From: Cytophagales bacterium
Lineage (GTDB): Bacteria; Bacteroidota; Bacteroidia; Cytophagales; 172606-1
NCBI GenBank assembly: GCA_030448185.1
Contig: JAUJNL010000030.1
Span: forward strand, 1 to 49,801
Reading direction: 5' to 3'
DNA length: 49,801 bases
The notes under the pieces are model-generated. The model worked only from the letters and a program-made list of their open reading frames with translations, searched no databases and was not told the DNA's origin. Each line of letters begins with the position of its first letter. Within the stretch, counting starts at the first letter, position 1. Below are positions 8,660 through 17,110 of the stretch, piece after piece. Both the position numbers and the translations under genes were made by a program.

Positions 8660-9781
8660 ATGCAAATAAAATTAGGGATATCAGCCGTTCTTTTACTGGC
8701 TGTTGCATTTTTGCCTTCCTGCGAAGAAAAAAGCAAGGAGCCGGGCAAAGCCGACTTTGACCGGAAGGCTTTACTCACCAATATTGGCGCCAATATTATT
8801 TTGCCGGCTTATCAGGCATTTAAGGCAAGTACTGATGAACTGAATAATGCAGTGGGCCAGTTTATGGCCAATCCCAGTGAGGCGGGTTTAAGCAACGCCC
8901 AGAATAAATTTAAAGACGCATACAAGGCTTACCAGGCCATTTCTCTTTTTGAGTTTGGACCCGCAGAGCAGGAGCTTATCCGGGCTAGTTTCAATACGTT
9001 CCCTGCTAGTGTAAGCAAGATCAACAATAACATCTCCGCTGGTACCTATGACCTGAATACGGCCAGTAACCTGGATGCGAAAGGCTTCCCGGCACTGGAC
9101 TACCTGCTTTTTGGTACGGGGAGCAATGCCCAGGCTATTCTGACTCAGTATACTACCGATGCCAATGCGGCTAAGCGCAAAAAATATCTAACCGATCTGA
9201 GCCAGGAGATCAAGACCAAGACCGATAAGGTCAACAATGCCTGGTCGGCTAGCGGGGGCAACTATCTGAATACTTTTATCACTGCGGAAGGAACTGATGT
9301 GGGCAGTTCCCTGGGTCAGCTGGTGAACCAGCTGAACTTTGATTACGAAATCATCAAAAACCCTAAAGTGGGTATACCCTTGGGAATAAAGACTTTGGGA
9401 ACAGCCATCCCGGAAAATGTAGAAGCCTACTACAGTGGCATGTCTGCGGAACTAACCCGGCTGCAGATTGGGAATATCGAGAATGTGTACTTGGGCAGGG
9501 ATAAGCAAGGCGCCAACGGCGTGGGTCTGGATGACTATCTTATAAAGTTGGATGCCAAACGGGGCGAAGGTTCCTTGCATGATGCCATTACCAGTCAGTT
9601 CTCGGTTACTAAAACTAAACTTTCCGCTTTGGCCGACCCATTGGCTCAGATGATTCGGACCAATCCGGCTCCCGTGAATGAGGCGTATAACGAGGTGCAT
9701 AAAGGAGTAGTGTTGTTGAAAACAGACATGCCCTCAGCCTTAGGCGTATTGATTACCTATCAGGACAATGACGGAGACTGA
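8660..9781 (+). CDS. Imelysin-family (M75-like) lipoprotein, iron uptake
   Basis: I choose the ATG at 8660 rather than the upstream 8633, because MQIKLGISAVLLLAVAFLPSC then forms a lipoprotein signal with the lipobox cysteine. The mature protein has the two-lobed helical imelysin pattern. GFPALDYLLFG sits where related proteins have the GxHxxE-like metal-site region. A second half begins near FITAEGTDVGSSLGQLVNQL. Imelysins are iron-regulated proteins of the cell envelope thought to act in iron acquisition; a peptidase role is doubtful. It is followed by an HTTM membrane protein and a TonB receptor, an arrangement common in Bacteroidota. Confidence 0.88.
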   Translation: MQIKLGISAVLLLAVAFLPSCEEKSKEPGKADFDRKALLTNIGANIILPAYQAFKASTDELNNAVGQFMANPSEAGLSNAQNKFKDAYKAYQAISLFEFGPAEQELIRASFNTFPASVSKINNNISAGTYDLNTASNLDAKGFPALDYLLFGTGSNAQAILTQYTTDANAAKRKKYLTDLSQEIKTKTDKVNNAWSASGGNYLNTFITAEGTDVGSSLGQLVNQLNFDYEIIKNPKVGIPLGIKTLGTAIPENVEAYYSGMSAELTRLQIGNIENVYLGRDKQGANGVGLDDYLIKLDAKRGEGSLHDAITSQFSVTKTKLSALADPLAQMIRTNPAPVNEAYNEVHKGVVLLKTDMPSALGVLITYQDNDGD

Positions 9782-9783
9782 TT

Positions 9784-9900
9784 GGGTAATGGTAAATGCT
9801 AAGTGCTAAATTTTAAATGAGCAATAAGGCAATTAATTATGAATGGTTTATGCTAAACTCATTGATCATTAAGCATTTAACATTTAGCATTTCTACTGCT
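9784..9900. repeat. AT-rich inverted repeat of the TAAATGCTAA type
   Basis: The 5' part (TAAATGCTAAGTGCTAAA near 9791) is roughly the inverse of TAAGCATTTAACATTTAGCA at 9870-9890. Similar TAAATG/GCTAA words fill the gaps at 16961-17100, 46800-46840 and 47160-47200. The repeat runs into the first ~27 codons of the HTTM frame. Confidence 0.45.
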
Positions 9901-11208
9901 CCGCTGGCCGTTTTCCGGATGTTGTTCGGCGGGGTGATGTTTGCCAGTGTGGTACGGTTTATCCTGAAAGGCTGGGTGTACGAATTGTACGTCCAGCCCA
10001 AATTCTATTTTACCTATTATGGCTTCCAATGGGTGAAGCCCCTGGGTGAAGCGGGTATGTATATCCTGTTCGGCGTAGTGGCCCTTAGTGCCTTTCTGAT
10101 GATGATAGGGCTTTTCTACCGGGTAGCCGCTGCCCTGTTTTTCCTGGGCTTTACCTATATCGAACTCATTGACAAAAGTAATTACCTCAACCACTACTAT
10201 TTTATCACGGTTACCAGCTTTCTGTTGATGCTATTACCAGCCCACCGGTATTTTTCACTGGATGTATGGCGCAAACCCGCTTTACAGCTGGACTATATTC
10301 CCCGGTGGATGCTTTTGGCCGTGCAAGCCCAACTGGCCTTTGTGTACATTTTTGCCGGCATTGCCAAGCTCAATTACGACGGGCTGTTCCGGGCCATGCC
10401 CCTGCGGATCTGGCTGCCACCCCATACCCATCAGCCCATTATCGGTCCTTTCATGGATGAGCCGTGGGTAGCTTACCTGTTCAGTTGGTTTGGGGCCATG
10501 TATGACCTGTTTATTGTATTTTTTCTCGCAAAGAAGCAGACCCGGCTCATGGCGTATGGTTTCGTAGTGGTATTTCACCTGATGACGGCCTGGCTCTTTC
10601 CAATTGGGATGTTTCCTTATATCATGATCCTGCTGACATTGGTGTTTTTTCCAGCGGATTTTCACGAAAAAATGATCCGTTTTATCCGGAGGATCACCGG
10701 TGGCAAGCAATTGGTGCCGCTGCAAGTAAGAAGTCTAAAACCATCTTTCTCCCAAAATATACTGTTAGGCTTGCTGGTGCTGCACTTTGCGGTACAATTG
10801 GTAGTGCCCTTCCGCTACTTACTGTATCCGGGCCGTTTGTTCTGGACCGAACAAGGCTACCGGTTCTCCTGGCGGGTTATGCTGATGGAAAAAGCCGGAA
10901 CGGTCTTTTTTTACGTGAAGGACCCTGCCTCTGGCCGGCAAGGCGAAGTAGTCAATGCTGATTTTCTGACCCCGAACCAGGAAAAAATGATGGCTACGCA
11001 GCCCGATATGATTCTGCAATTTGCGCATTTCCTGGCCGGACATTACCGTCAGCAAGGCATCGCCAGCCCCGTTATTACCGCTGAGAGTTACGTAACCCTG
11101 AATGGCAGCGGCAGCCGCCTCTTTCTGGATGGGACGGTAGATCTGGCAAAACAGCCCGAAAGCTTTGCACCCAAAACCTGGATTCTACCTTTTATTGAAC
11201 ACCCGTGA
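9817..11208 (+). CDS. HTTM-domain membrane protein (vitamin K-dependent gamma-carboxylase-like)
   Basis: 463 codons. Conserved HTTM features include STAPLAVFRMLFGG near the N terminus, at least seven hydrophobic spans and a membrane core with HTHQP and WFGAMYDL. The soluble C-terminal part (VPFRYLLYPGRLFWTEQGYRFSWRVMLMEK) matches the region found in bacterial homologues of gamma-glutamyl carboxylase. The true start may be codon 12 (9850), since the first codons fall in an AT-rich intergenic repeat. The stop overlaps the GTG of the receptor gene by four bases (GTGA), so the two are translationally coupled. Its role in the iron island is not known; activity is family inference. Confidence 0.85.
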   Translation: MSNKAINYEWFMLNSLIIKHLTFSISTAPLAVFRMLFGGVMFASVVRFILKGWVYELYVQPKFYFTYYGFQWVKPLGEAGMYILFGVVALSAFLMMIGLFYRVAAALFFLGFTYIELIDKSNYLNHYYFITVTSFLLMLLPAHRYFSLDVWRKPALQLDYIPRWMLLAVQAQLAFVYIFAGIAKLNYDGLFRAMPLRIWLPPHTHQPIIGPFMDEPWVAYLFSWFGAMYDLFIVFFLAKKQTRLMAYGFVVVFHLMTAWLFPIGMFPYIMILLTLVFFPADFHEKMIRFIRRITGGKQLVPLQVRSLKPSFSQNILLGLLVLHFAVQLVVPFRYLLYPGRLFWTEQGYRFSWRVMLMEKAGTVFFYVKDPASGRQGEVVNADFLTPNQEKMMATQPDMILQFAHFLAGHYRQQGIASPVITAESYVTLNGSGSRLFLDGTVDLAKQPESFAPKTWILPFIEHP

Positions 11209-13619
11209 AAATAGTTGTACAGTATTCAATCTTAATTTTTAGTCTGGCCTGGCTACCACTTCAGGCCCAGCAGGTTTCCATTCACGGACAGGTATTGAAT
11301 CCGGCCAAGCAGCCCGTACCCGGAGCTCAGGTATTACTGCAATCAACTACGTACACCGCTATTACCGATAATGCGGGGAAATATAGCCTGCAACAGGTAA
11401 AGCCGGGAGACTACACATTGGTGGTGTACAGCCACGGGTTGAAAAGCGAATGCAGGGAAATAACCGTTGGCACTACGGACCTCCGACTAGATTTTACCCT
11501 CGACAGTCTGTATACGGCGCTGGAAGGCGTAACCATTTCAGCGGGTAAGGAAAATGAATTCGGTATTACCCGTCTGAAAGCGGTAGAGGGAGTTGCGATT
11601 TATGCCGCTAAAAAAAGCGAAGTGATTTTGCTGGCCGACGTAGCGGCTAATTTGGCTACCAATAATGCCCGTCAGGTATTTGCGAAAGTAGCCGGATTAA
11701 ATATCTGGGAAAGTGATGCCGCGGGTATTCAGTTGGGAATCGGGGCGCGGGGCCTGAACCCCAAGCGAACTACCGAATTTAATACCCGGCAGAACGGCTA
11801 CGACATGAGTGCCGACGCCCTGGGGTACCCCGAAAGTTATTATACACCACCTACGGAAGCATTGGACCGGATTGAGGTTGTTCGCGGAGCCGCTTCCCTG
11901 CAATACGGCACCCAATTCGGTGGCATGATCAATTTTGTGATGAAAAAGGGCCCGAAAGACAAGCCTTTTGAACTCGTATCCCGTCAGACGGGAGGCTCTT
12001 TTGGTTTGTTCAGTTCATTCAACAGCATAGGCGGTACAGAGGGAAAAGTAAACTACTACGCCTTCTATCAGCATAAGCGGGGCCACGAATGGCGGCCCAA
12101 CTCCGGCTTTGTGGTGAATACGGGCTATGCCAATGTCAATTACCAGATTACCCCTAAATTTTCGGCGGGGGTAGATCTTGCCCTGATGGGCTACGAAGCG
12201 CAGCAGTCGGGGGGCCTAACCGATAAAGAATTTGCGGAAAATCCTAAGGTCTCGAAACGGGACCGGAATTGGTTTTCGGTGACCTGGAACCTGGCCTCGG
12301 TAAACCTGGACTACCGGTTTTCGGATGTTACCCGGATCAATAACCGTACCTTCGGTCTCATTGCCACCCGCAAGGCGCTGGGATATTTAGGCTATATCAA
12401 CCGGCCTGATCCGGGCACCGAACGAGATCTGCTGGCGGACGCCTACCAAAACTTTGGCAACGAAACCCGTTTCCTGCATTCGTATCATACTTTCGGCAAT
12501 CCTTCTACCTTTCTGGTCGGTACCCGCTATTACCAAGGTTTCCTCGAACGCAAACAGGGACTGGCTAATGCCGGCAAAGGGCCGGATTTTGAGTTTCTGC
12601 ATCCTGACAGCCTGGAGCATTCGGATTATACGTTTCCCAGCCGTAATTTTTCGGCTTTTGTGGAAAACGTATTTTCGCTTTCTCCCCGCTTCAGTATTAC
12701 TCCCGGCGTCCGGTTTGAATACATCCGTACGGCTTCCACCGGGTATTACCGCGAACAGGTAAAGGATCTGGCCGGCAATATATTGCTTGACCGGAAAGTG
12801 GACGAAAGCCTGTCTAATATCCGGTCGCTGGTATTATTTGGCCTGGGCCTGAGTTATTCCCCTTCGGATGCGGTTGAGACTTACGCCAATATTTCGCAGA
12901 ATTACCGGGCTATTAACTTTAACGACATCCGGGTGATTAATCCGACTTTACAGGTAGACCCTAATTTGAAAGACGAACGCGGCTATAATGCGGATTTAGG
13001 CGTAAGGGGCAAGATTCAGGATATCCTTGACTTTGATGTCAGCCTGTTTTACCTGTATTACGGCAACCGGATTGGTATTACCGCTACCGACGATGATTCA
13101 GGTAACCGGTTCCGGACCAATATTGGTACGAGCCGGAATATGGGTGTTGAAACCTTCATGGAAACCGATATTTGGAAACTGATCAAGGGTAAGGAGTCTA
13201 AAAATAGTTGGTCGGTATTCTCTAACATCACCTTTCTGGATGCCCGCTACCTGAGTTCTGACGAAACGGCTTACCGCTATAAAAGAGTGGAACTCGTGCC
13301 TTCGGCGTTAATCAAGCTGGGTACTACGTTCCGCCGGAAAAATTTTCAGGCTACTTACCAGTATACCTACCTGGGAAAACACTACACAGATGCTACCAAT
13401 GCTACCTTTACCGCTAATGCCGTCAATGGTATTATACCAGCCTATTATGTGATGGACTTTTCGCTGAAATATAATTACCGGAAGTTTTTACTGGAAACTG
13501 GCTGTAACAACCTGACCAACAACATTTATTTTACCCGCCGGGCCGATGCTTATCCCGGCCCCGGCATTATTCCGGCCAATCCGCGTACGTTTTACCTGAC
13601 CCTGGGCGTAAAGTTGTAG
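11205..13619 (+). CDS. TonB-dependent outer-membrane receptor (FecA-like) with carboxypeptidase-like N-domain
   Basis: 804 residues, GTG start overlapping the HTTM stop. After a signal peptide (ILIFSLAWLPLQAQQ) comes a carboxypeptidase-regulatory-like domain (VSIHGQVLNPAKQPVPGAQV, about 25-110). The plug follows (AKVAGLNIWESDAAGIQLGIG, then RIEVVRGAASLQYGTQFGGMINF) and then the beta-barrel, ending with the terminal strand NPRTFYLTLGVKL. It imports a metal complex or siderophore across the outer membrane. The co-transcribed imelysin suggests iron, but the ligand is not readable. Confidence 0.93.
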   Translation: MKIVVQYSILIFSLAWLPLQAQQVSIHGQVLNPAKQPVPGAQVLLQSTTYTAITDNAGKYSLQQVKPGDYTLVVYSHGLKSECREITVGTTDLRLDFTLDSLYTALEGVTISAGKENEFGITRLKAVEGVAIYAAKKSEVILLADVAANLATNNARQVFAKVAGLNIWESDAAGIQLGIGARGLNPKRTTEFNTRQNGYDMSADALGYPESYYTPPTEALDRIEVVRGAASLQYGTQFGGMINFVMKKGPKDKPFELVSRQTGGSFGLFSSFNSIGGTEGKVNYYAFYQHKRGHEWRPNSGFVVNTGYANVNYQITPKFSAGVDLALMGYEAQQSGGLTDKEFAENPKVSKRDRNWFSVTWNLASVNLDYRFSDVTRINNRTFGLIATRKALGYLGYINRPDPGTERDLLADAYQNFGNETRFLHSYHTFGNPSTFLVGTRYYQGFLERKQGLANAGKGPDFEFLHPDSLEHSDYTFPSRNFSAFVENVFSLSPRFSITPGVRFEYIRTASTGYYREQVKDLAGNILLDRKVDESLSNIRSLVLFGLGLSYSPSDAVETYANISQNYRAINFNDIRVINPTLQVDPNLKDERGYNADLGVRGKIQDILDFDVSLFYLYYGNRIGITATDDDSGNRFRTNIGTSRNMGVETFMETDIWKLIKGKESKNSWSVFSNITFLDARYLSSDETAYRYKRVELVPSALIKLGTTFRRKNFQATYQYTYLGKHYTDATNATFTANAVNGIIPAYYVMDFSLKYNYRKFLLETGCNNLTNNIYFTRRADAYPGPGIIPANPRTFYLTLGVKL

Positions 13620-13708
13620 CGGTAAATGAAGGGTTAGAGTAGTATTAAGTATATTGTTCAATAAGTTTTTTATATCCCACGCCCCTCTTTCCTTACTGTC
13701 ATTCCCGG

Positions 13709-14136
13709 AGGGAACTCTCTCAGCGAAGCTGTTTTAAAACCCCTACGGTCCTCCCCCTACCCCCTTCGGCTAGCCTCTTTCCAGCCGCACCAGGGGGACG
13801 AGTTGGGTTCAAAAGTCCCCTTGCGGGAAGCGTTGTGCCAGAGCCGAAGGGGGCAGGGGGATGATGGTTAAGGACCAAATACCCTTTTAAAACCGCTTCT
13901 CAGCTCGACTTTCGCATTTGTGAAAACCAGAAAACCAGGCTTAAACAACATAAGTAAGGGTATTTTTTAGTTTTTGAATATCGCATTTTAGACATGATGT
14001 TCAAAAACTATTTGAAGAATTAACCCTATTTCAACCCTTTGGTAGGTTGCATTATGAGAAAATGCGAAAGTCGAGCTCAGTATAGGGCAATCATTACTGT
14101 ATTCTAAGAAGATTAGCTTTGCTGAGAGAGTTCCCT
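13709..14136. repeat. 428-bp nested inverted-repeat element
   Basis: The ends are a 22-base inverted repeat (13709-13730 with 14115-14136, one mismatch; core GAACTCTCTCAGC). Inside are two further inverted pairs. A GC-rich one has CCCCCTTCGGCT at 13760-13771 and AGCCGAAGGGGG at 13842-13853, with 18 of 19 bases matching over the full arms. An 18-base one pairs 13902-13919 with 14060-14077 (core CGACTTTCGCATTT) without mismatch. No credible coding frame is inside. Confidence 0.7.
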
Positions 14137-14144
14137 GTGGTTGT

Positions 14145-14334
14145 TCCGCATTTAGCTTCGCTGAGGCTGAGATAGTTGCCATGCGGAGCGAAGGAAAAGC
14201 GCATTTTAAATGCGCCGTTCGACCATCCGCATTATAACTATCTCAGCGAAGCTAAATGCGGATGAACACCTATAAATGCGGATGAACACCTGAAATTGGT
14301 CATCCACTTATTAAAGTGTTAAAGTAGTATTAAT
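14145..14334 (+). repeat. Dispersed palindromic repeat, long-hairpin copy B
   Basis: Arms at 14145-14165 and 14242-14262 are a perfect 21-base inverted repeat (core GCATTTAGCTTCGC). Inside, 14170-14187 pairs with 14226-14243 with few mismatches, and the centre (14199-14215) is GCGCATTT-T-AAATGCGC. The tail GCGGATGAACACCTG...TAAAGTGTTAAAGTAGTA follows to 14334. The 66-base interior recurs inverted at 46977-47042 with one difference. Confidence 0.8.
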
Positions 14335-14486
14335 GACGAATGATAAAGGGTAAATGAATAGCTTGTAGTTATACGGTTCTCTGTACACAATATTTGCATT
14401 TAGCAGGTACCATGCCCAATTTAATGATCTAATCCCCTAAATTGCGGCTTTGCTTTTTATCATTGCCTGTTTTCTCACGTCTGCTA

Positions 14487-16949
14487 ATGACTAATCAAAG
14501 ATATATCTGTATTCACGGGCACTATTACCAGCCGCCCCGTGAAAATCCCTGGCTGGAGTTTGTGGAAGTTCAGGATTCTGCTTTACCCCTTTCACGACTG
14601 GAATGAACGCATTACAGCGGAATGCTACGGGCAGAATGCTGCCTCCCGGATATTAAACCACGAAGGCGACATCGTGGACATTTTGAACAATTATGCCCAG
14701 ATGAGCTTCAACTTCGGGCCGACGCTGCTGTCGTGGATGGAGGCCAACGAACCTGAAACCTACCAGGCCATTCTGCAGGCAGACCGCGAAAGCCAGGAAA
14801 ACTTTTCGGGGCATGGTTCCGCTATGGCCCAGGTATACGGTCACCTGATTATGCCCCTGGCCAACCGGCACGATAAAATCACACAGGTAGTCTGGGGCAT
14901 CCGTGACTTTGAGCACCGCTTCGGACGCAGACCGGAAGGCATGTGGCTGTCGGAATCGGCTGTCGATACGGAGACTCTGGAGGTTTTGGCCGAGTATGGC
15001 ATTACATTTACTTTGCTGGCGCCCCGCCAGGCAAAAGCCATCCGGAAGATGGGCGCTGCCCAGTGGCAGGACGTTTCTCATGAACGGGTAGACCCCCGGA
15101 TGCCTTACCGCTGTCAACTGCCTTCCGGCCGTAGTATTGACCTGTTTTTTTATGACGGATTTATTTCGCAGGATGTAGCTTTTAAGGGGCTGCTTAAAGA
15201 TGGAAGACATTTTGCCGAACGGTTCATGCAAGCCTTTACCCCTGAATCAACGCCGCAACTGGTCCATATTGCTACTGACGGAGAAAGTTATGGTCACCAC
15301 CATCGACACGGCGATATGGCCCTTGCTTATTGCCTGCACTATATTGAATCGCAAGGGCTGGCCAAAATCACCAATTACGGGGAATTTCTGGAGAAATTTC
15401 CTCCAACGCATGAGGTGCAAATTTTTGAAAATAGCTCCTGGAGCTGCGTACATGGCGTAGAACGGTGGCGCAATAACTGCGGCTGTAATACGGGTGGCAA
15501 TTCCGGGTGGCATCAGCACTGGCGGCAGCCCTTACGCGAATCATTGGACTGGCTGCGCGAAAACCTGATTGCGGTTTACGAGAAAGAGATGAAGGATTTT
15601 GTGGCCGACCCCTGGGCGATCCGGAATAATTATATAAAGGTCTTGCTTGACCGCTCACCCCAGTGGGTGCGTACCTTCCTCCAGGAGCAAGCTGGTCGCG
15701 ACCTGAGCCGGGACGAGCAGGTGAAGATGCTCAAATTGCTGGAAATGCAGCGGCACGCCATGCAGATGTACACTTCCTGCGGCTGGTTCTTCGATGAAGT
15801 TTCCGGTATTGAAACGATTCAGATTCTGCAATACGCCAGCCGTACCTCATTCTGCTGGCTGAGGAGGTAGCAGCTACCCACCCGGACGATACTTACCTGC
15901 TAAATGGCCTCCGGCTGGAAGAGACTTTTGTGCAAAAGCTAGGTGGGGTAAACAGCAATGATATTGAATATGGCAATGCGGCTACGCTGTATGGGAAAAA
16001 GGTAAAACCAGCCCGACTGGACCAGACTCGCGTAGGGGCGCACTATGCCATTGCTTCCGTGTTTGAAGAACACCCTGAGAATGTGCCCGTACTCGGCTAT
16101 CTCTTCCGGCACGATGCCTACGAACGGCTGGAGGCTGGCGTACAAAGATTAGTCACGGGCATGTCGCGGGTAGAATCCACGGTTACCCTCGAAGAAAGTG
16201 AGATCAGCTATGCCGTGCTGTATCTGGGGCAGCATAGCCTGATTGCCAATGCCCGCGAGAACATAACCGCCGAAATGTTTACTCATGTGCAGAAACAGCT
16301 TCGCCGTGCTTTTCTGCACAGTGACATTGCCGAAGCCATCCGCCTGATGGATGAATACTTCGGCCTGCCCCGGTATTCGATCACGCAGCTGACCAAAGAT
16401 TCGCAGCGTAAAGTAATTGATCAGATCATGCAAGCTACCATGCAGGATATTGAGGCTTCTTACCGGCAGGTATACCGGCACCATTACCACATGATGAACC
16501 TGATGAGCCGTTTGGAAGCGCCGGTGCCAGGCGTATTCCGGAGTACTGTTGAGTTTGTGCTTACGGCTGATTTCCAAAAGATCTTCTCCCCGGCCAAACC
16601 GGAGATCGACGACCTAATCAGCCTGGCCGATGAGGCCAGACGCTGGAATATTCATTTACAGTCGGAAATGCATAGCTACATTGCCACCAAGCGGGTAAAT
16701 GCCCTGGTTAATGCCTGGGGAAAAGCGCCCAGTGTCAACCAACTCAACTACATGGTCAAACTACTGATTGCCCTGAAAGCAATTGGATTACACTTTGATC
16801 CCTGGAAGGCCCAGAACGAGTTTTTTATCACTTGCAACCGTTACTTTGGGGAAATCCGGGACCGGGCCAACCGGGGTGAGGCTATGGCAGCGCACTGGGT
16901 GAAATATTTTTTGGAACTAGGGGAGCTTTTAGACGTAAAAGTAGTCTGA
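14487..16949 (+). pseudogene. DUF3536 / GH57-like glycoside hydrolase, interrupted by two frameshifts
   Basis: The natural start is ATG 14487 (MTNQRYICIHGHYYQPPREN, the family N terminus). An extra T near 14581 shifts the frame; the coding then runs as YPFHDWNERITAECYGQNA to 15870. A missing base near 15841 shifts it again into LILLAEEVAATHPDD, and it continues to 16949. Reassembled, the protein is about 820 residues, normal for the family: an N-terminal GH57-type barrel (IHGHYYQPP, GMWLSESAVDTETLEVLAEYG, ATDGESYGHHH) and a C-terminal DUF3536 part. It precedes treY and malQ, suggesting alpha-glucan metabolism. The damage is two single-base slips, so a sequencing error is plausible. Confidence 0.85.
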
Positions 16950-16987
16950 ACAGCGGAAATGCTGAATGCTAATTGTTGAATTGTCAC

Positions 16988-17070
16988 ATGGTTAAATTGC
17001 TGTATGGTTAAATTTTAAGTAGACTCCTAAAAAGGTGTACAACAATTTATCAATACAGCAATTTAACTAT
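16988..17070. repeat. Intergenic inverted repeat between the GH57-like gene and treY
   Basis: GTTAAATTGCTGTAT within 16988-17005 pairs with ATACAGCAATTTAAC within 17053-17070 (17 of 18 bases over the full arms). The gap also holds TAAATG/GCTAA words as before the HTTM gene. No T-run follows, so it is not an obvious terminator. Confidence 0.55.
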
Positions 17071-17110
17071 ATATCCATTTAGCTTTTAGCATTGCCCTAA
17101 AAGCCACTTC

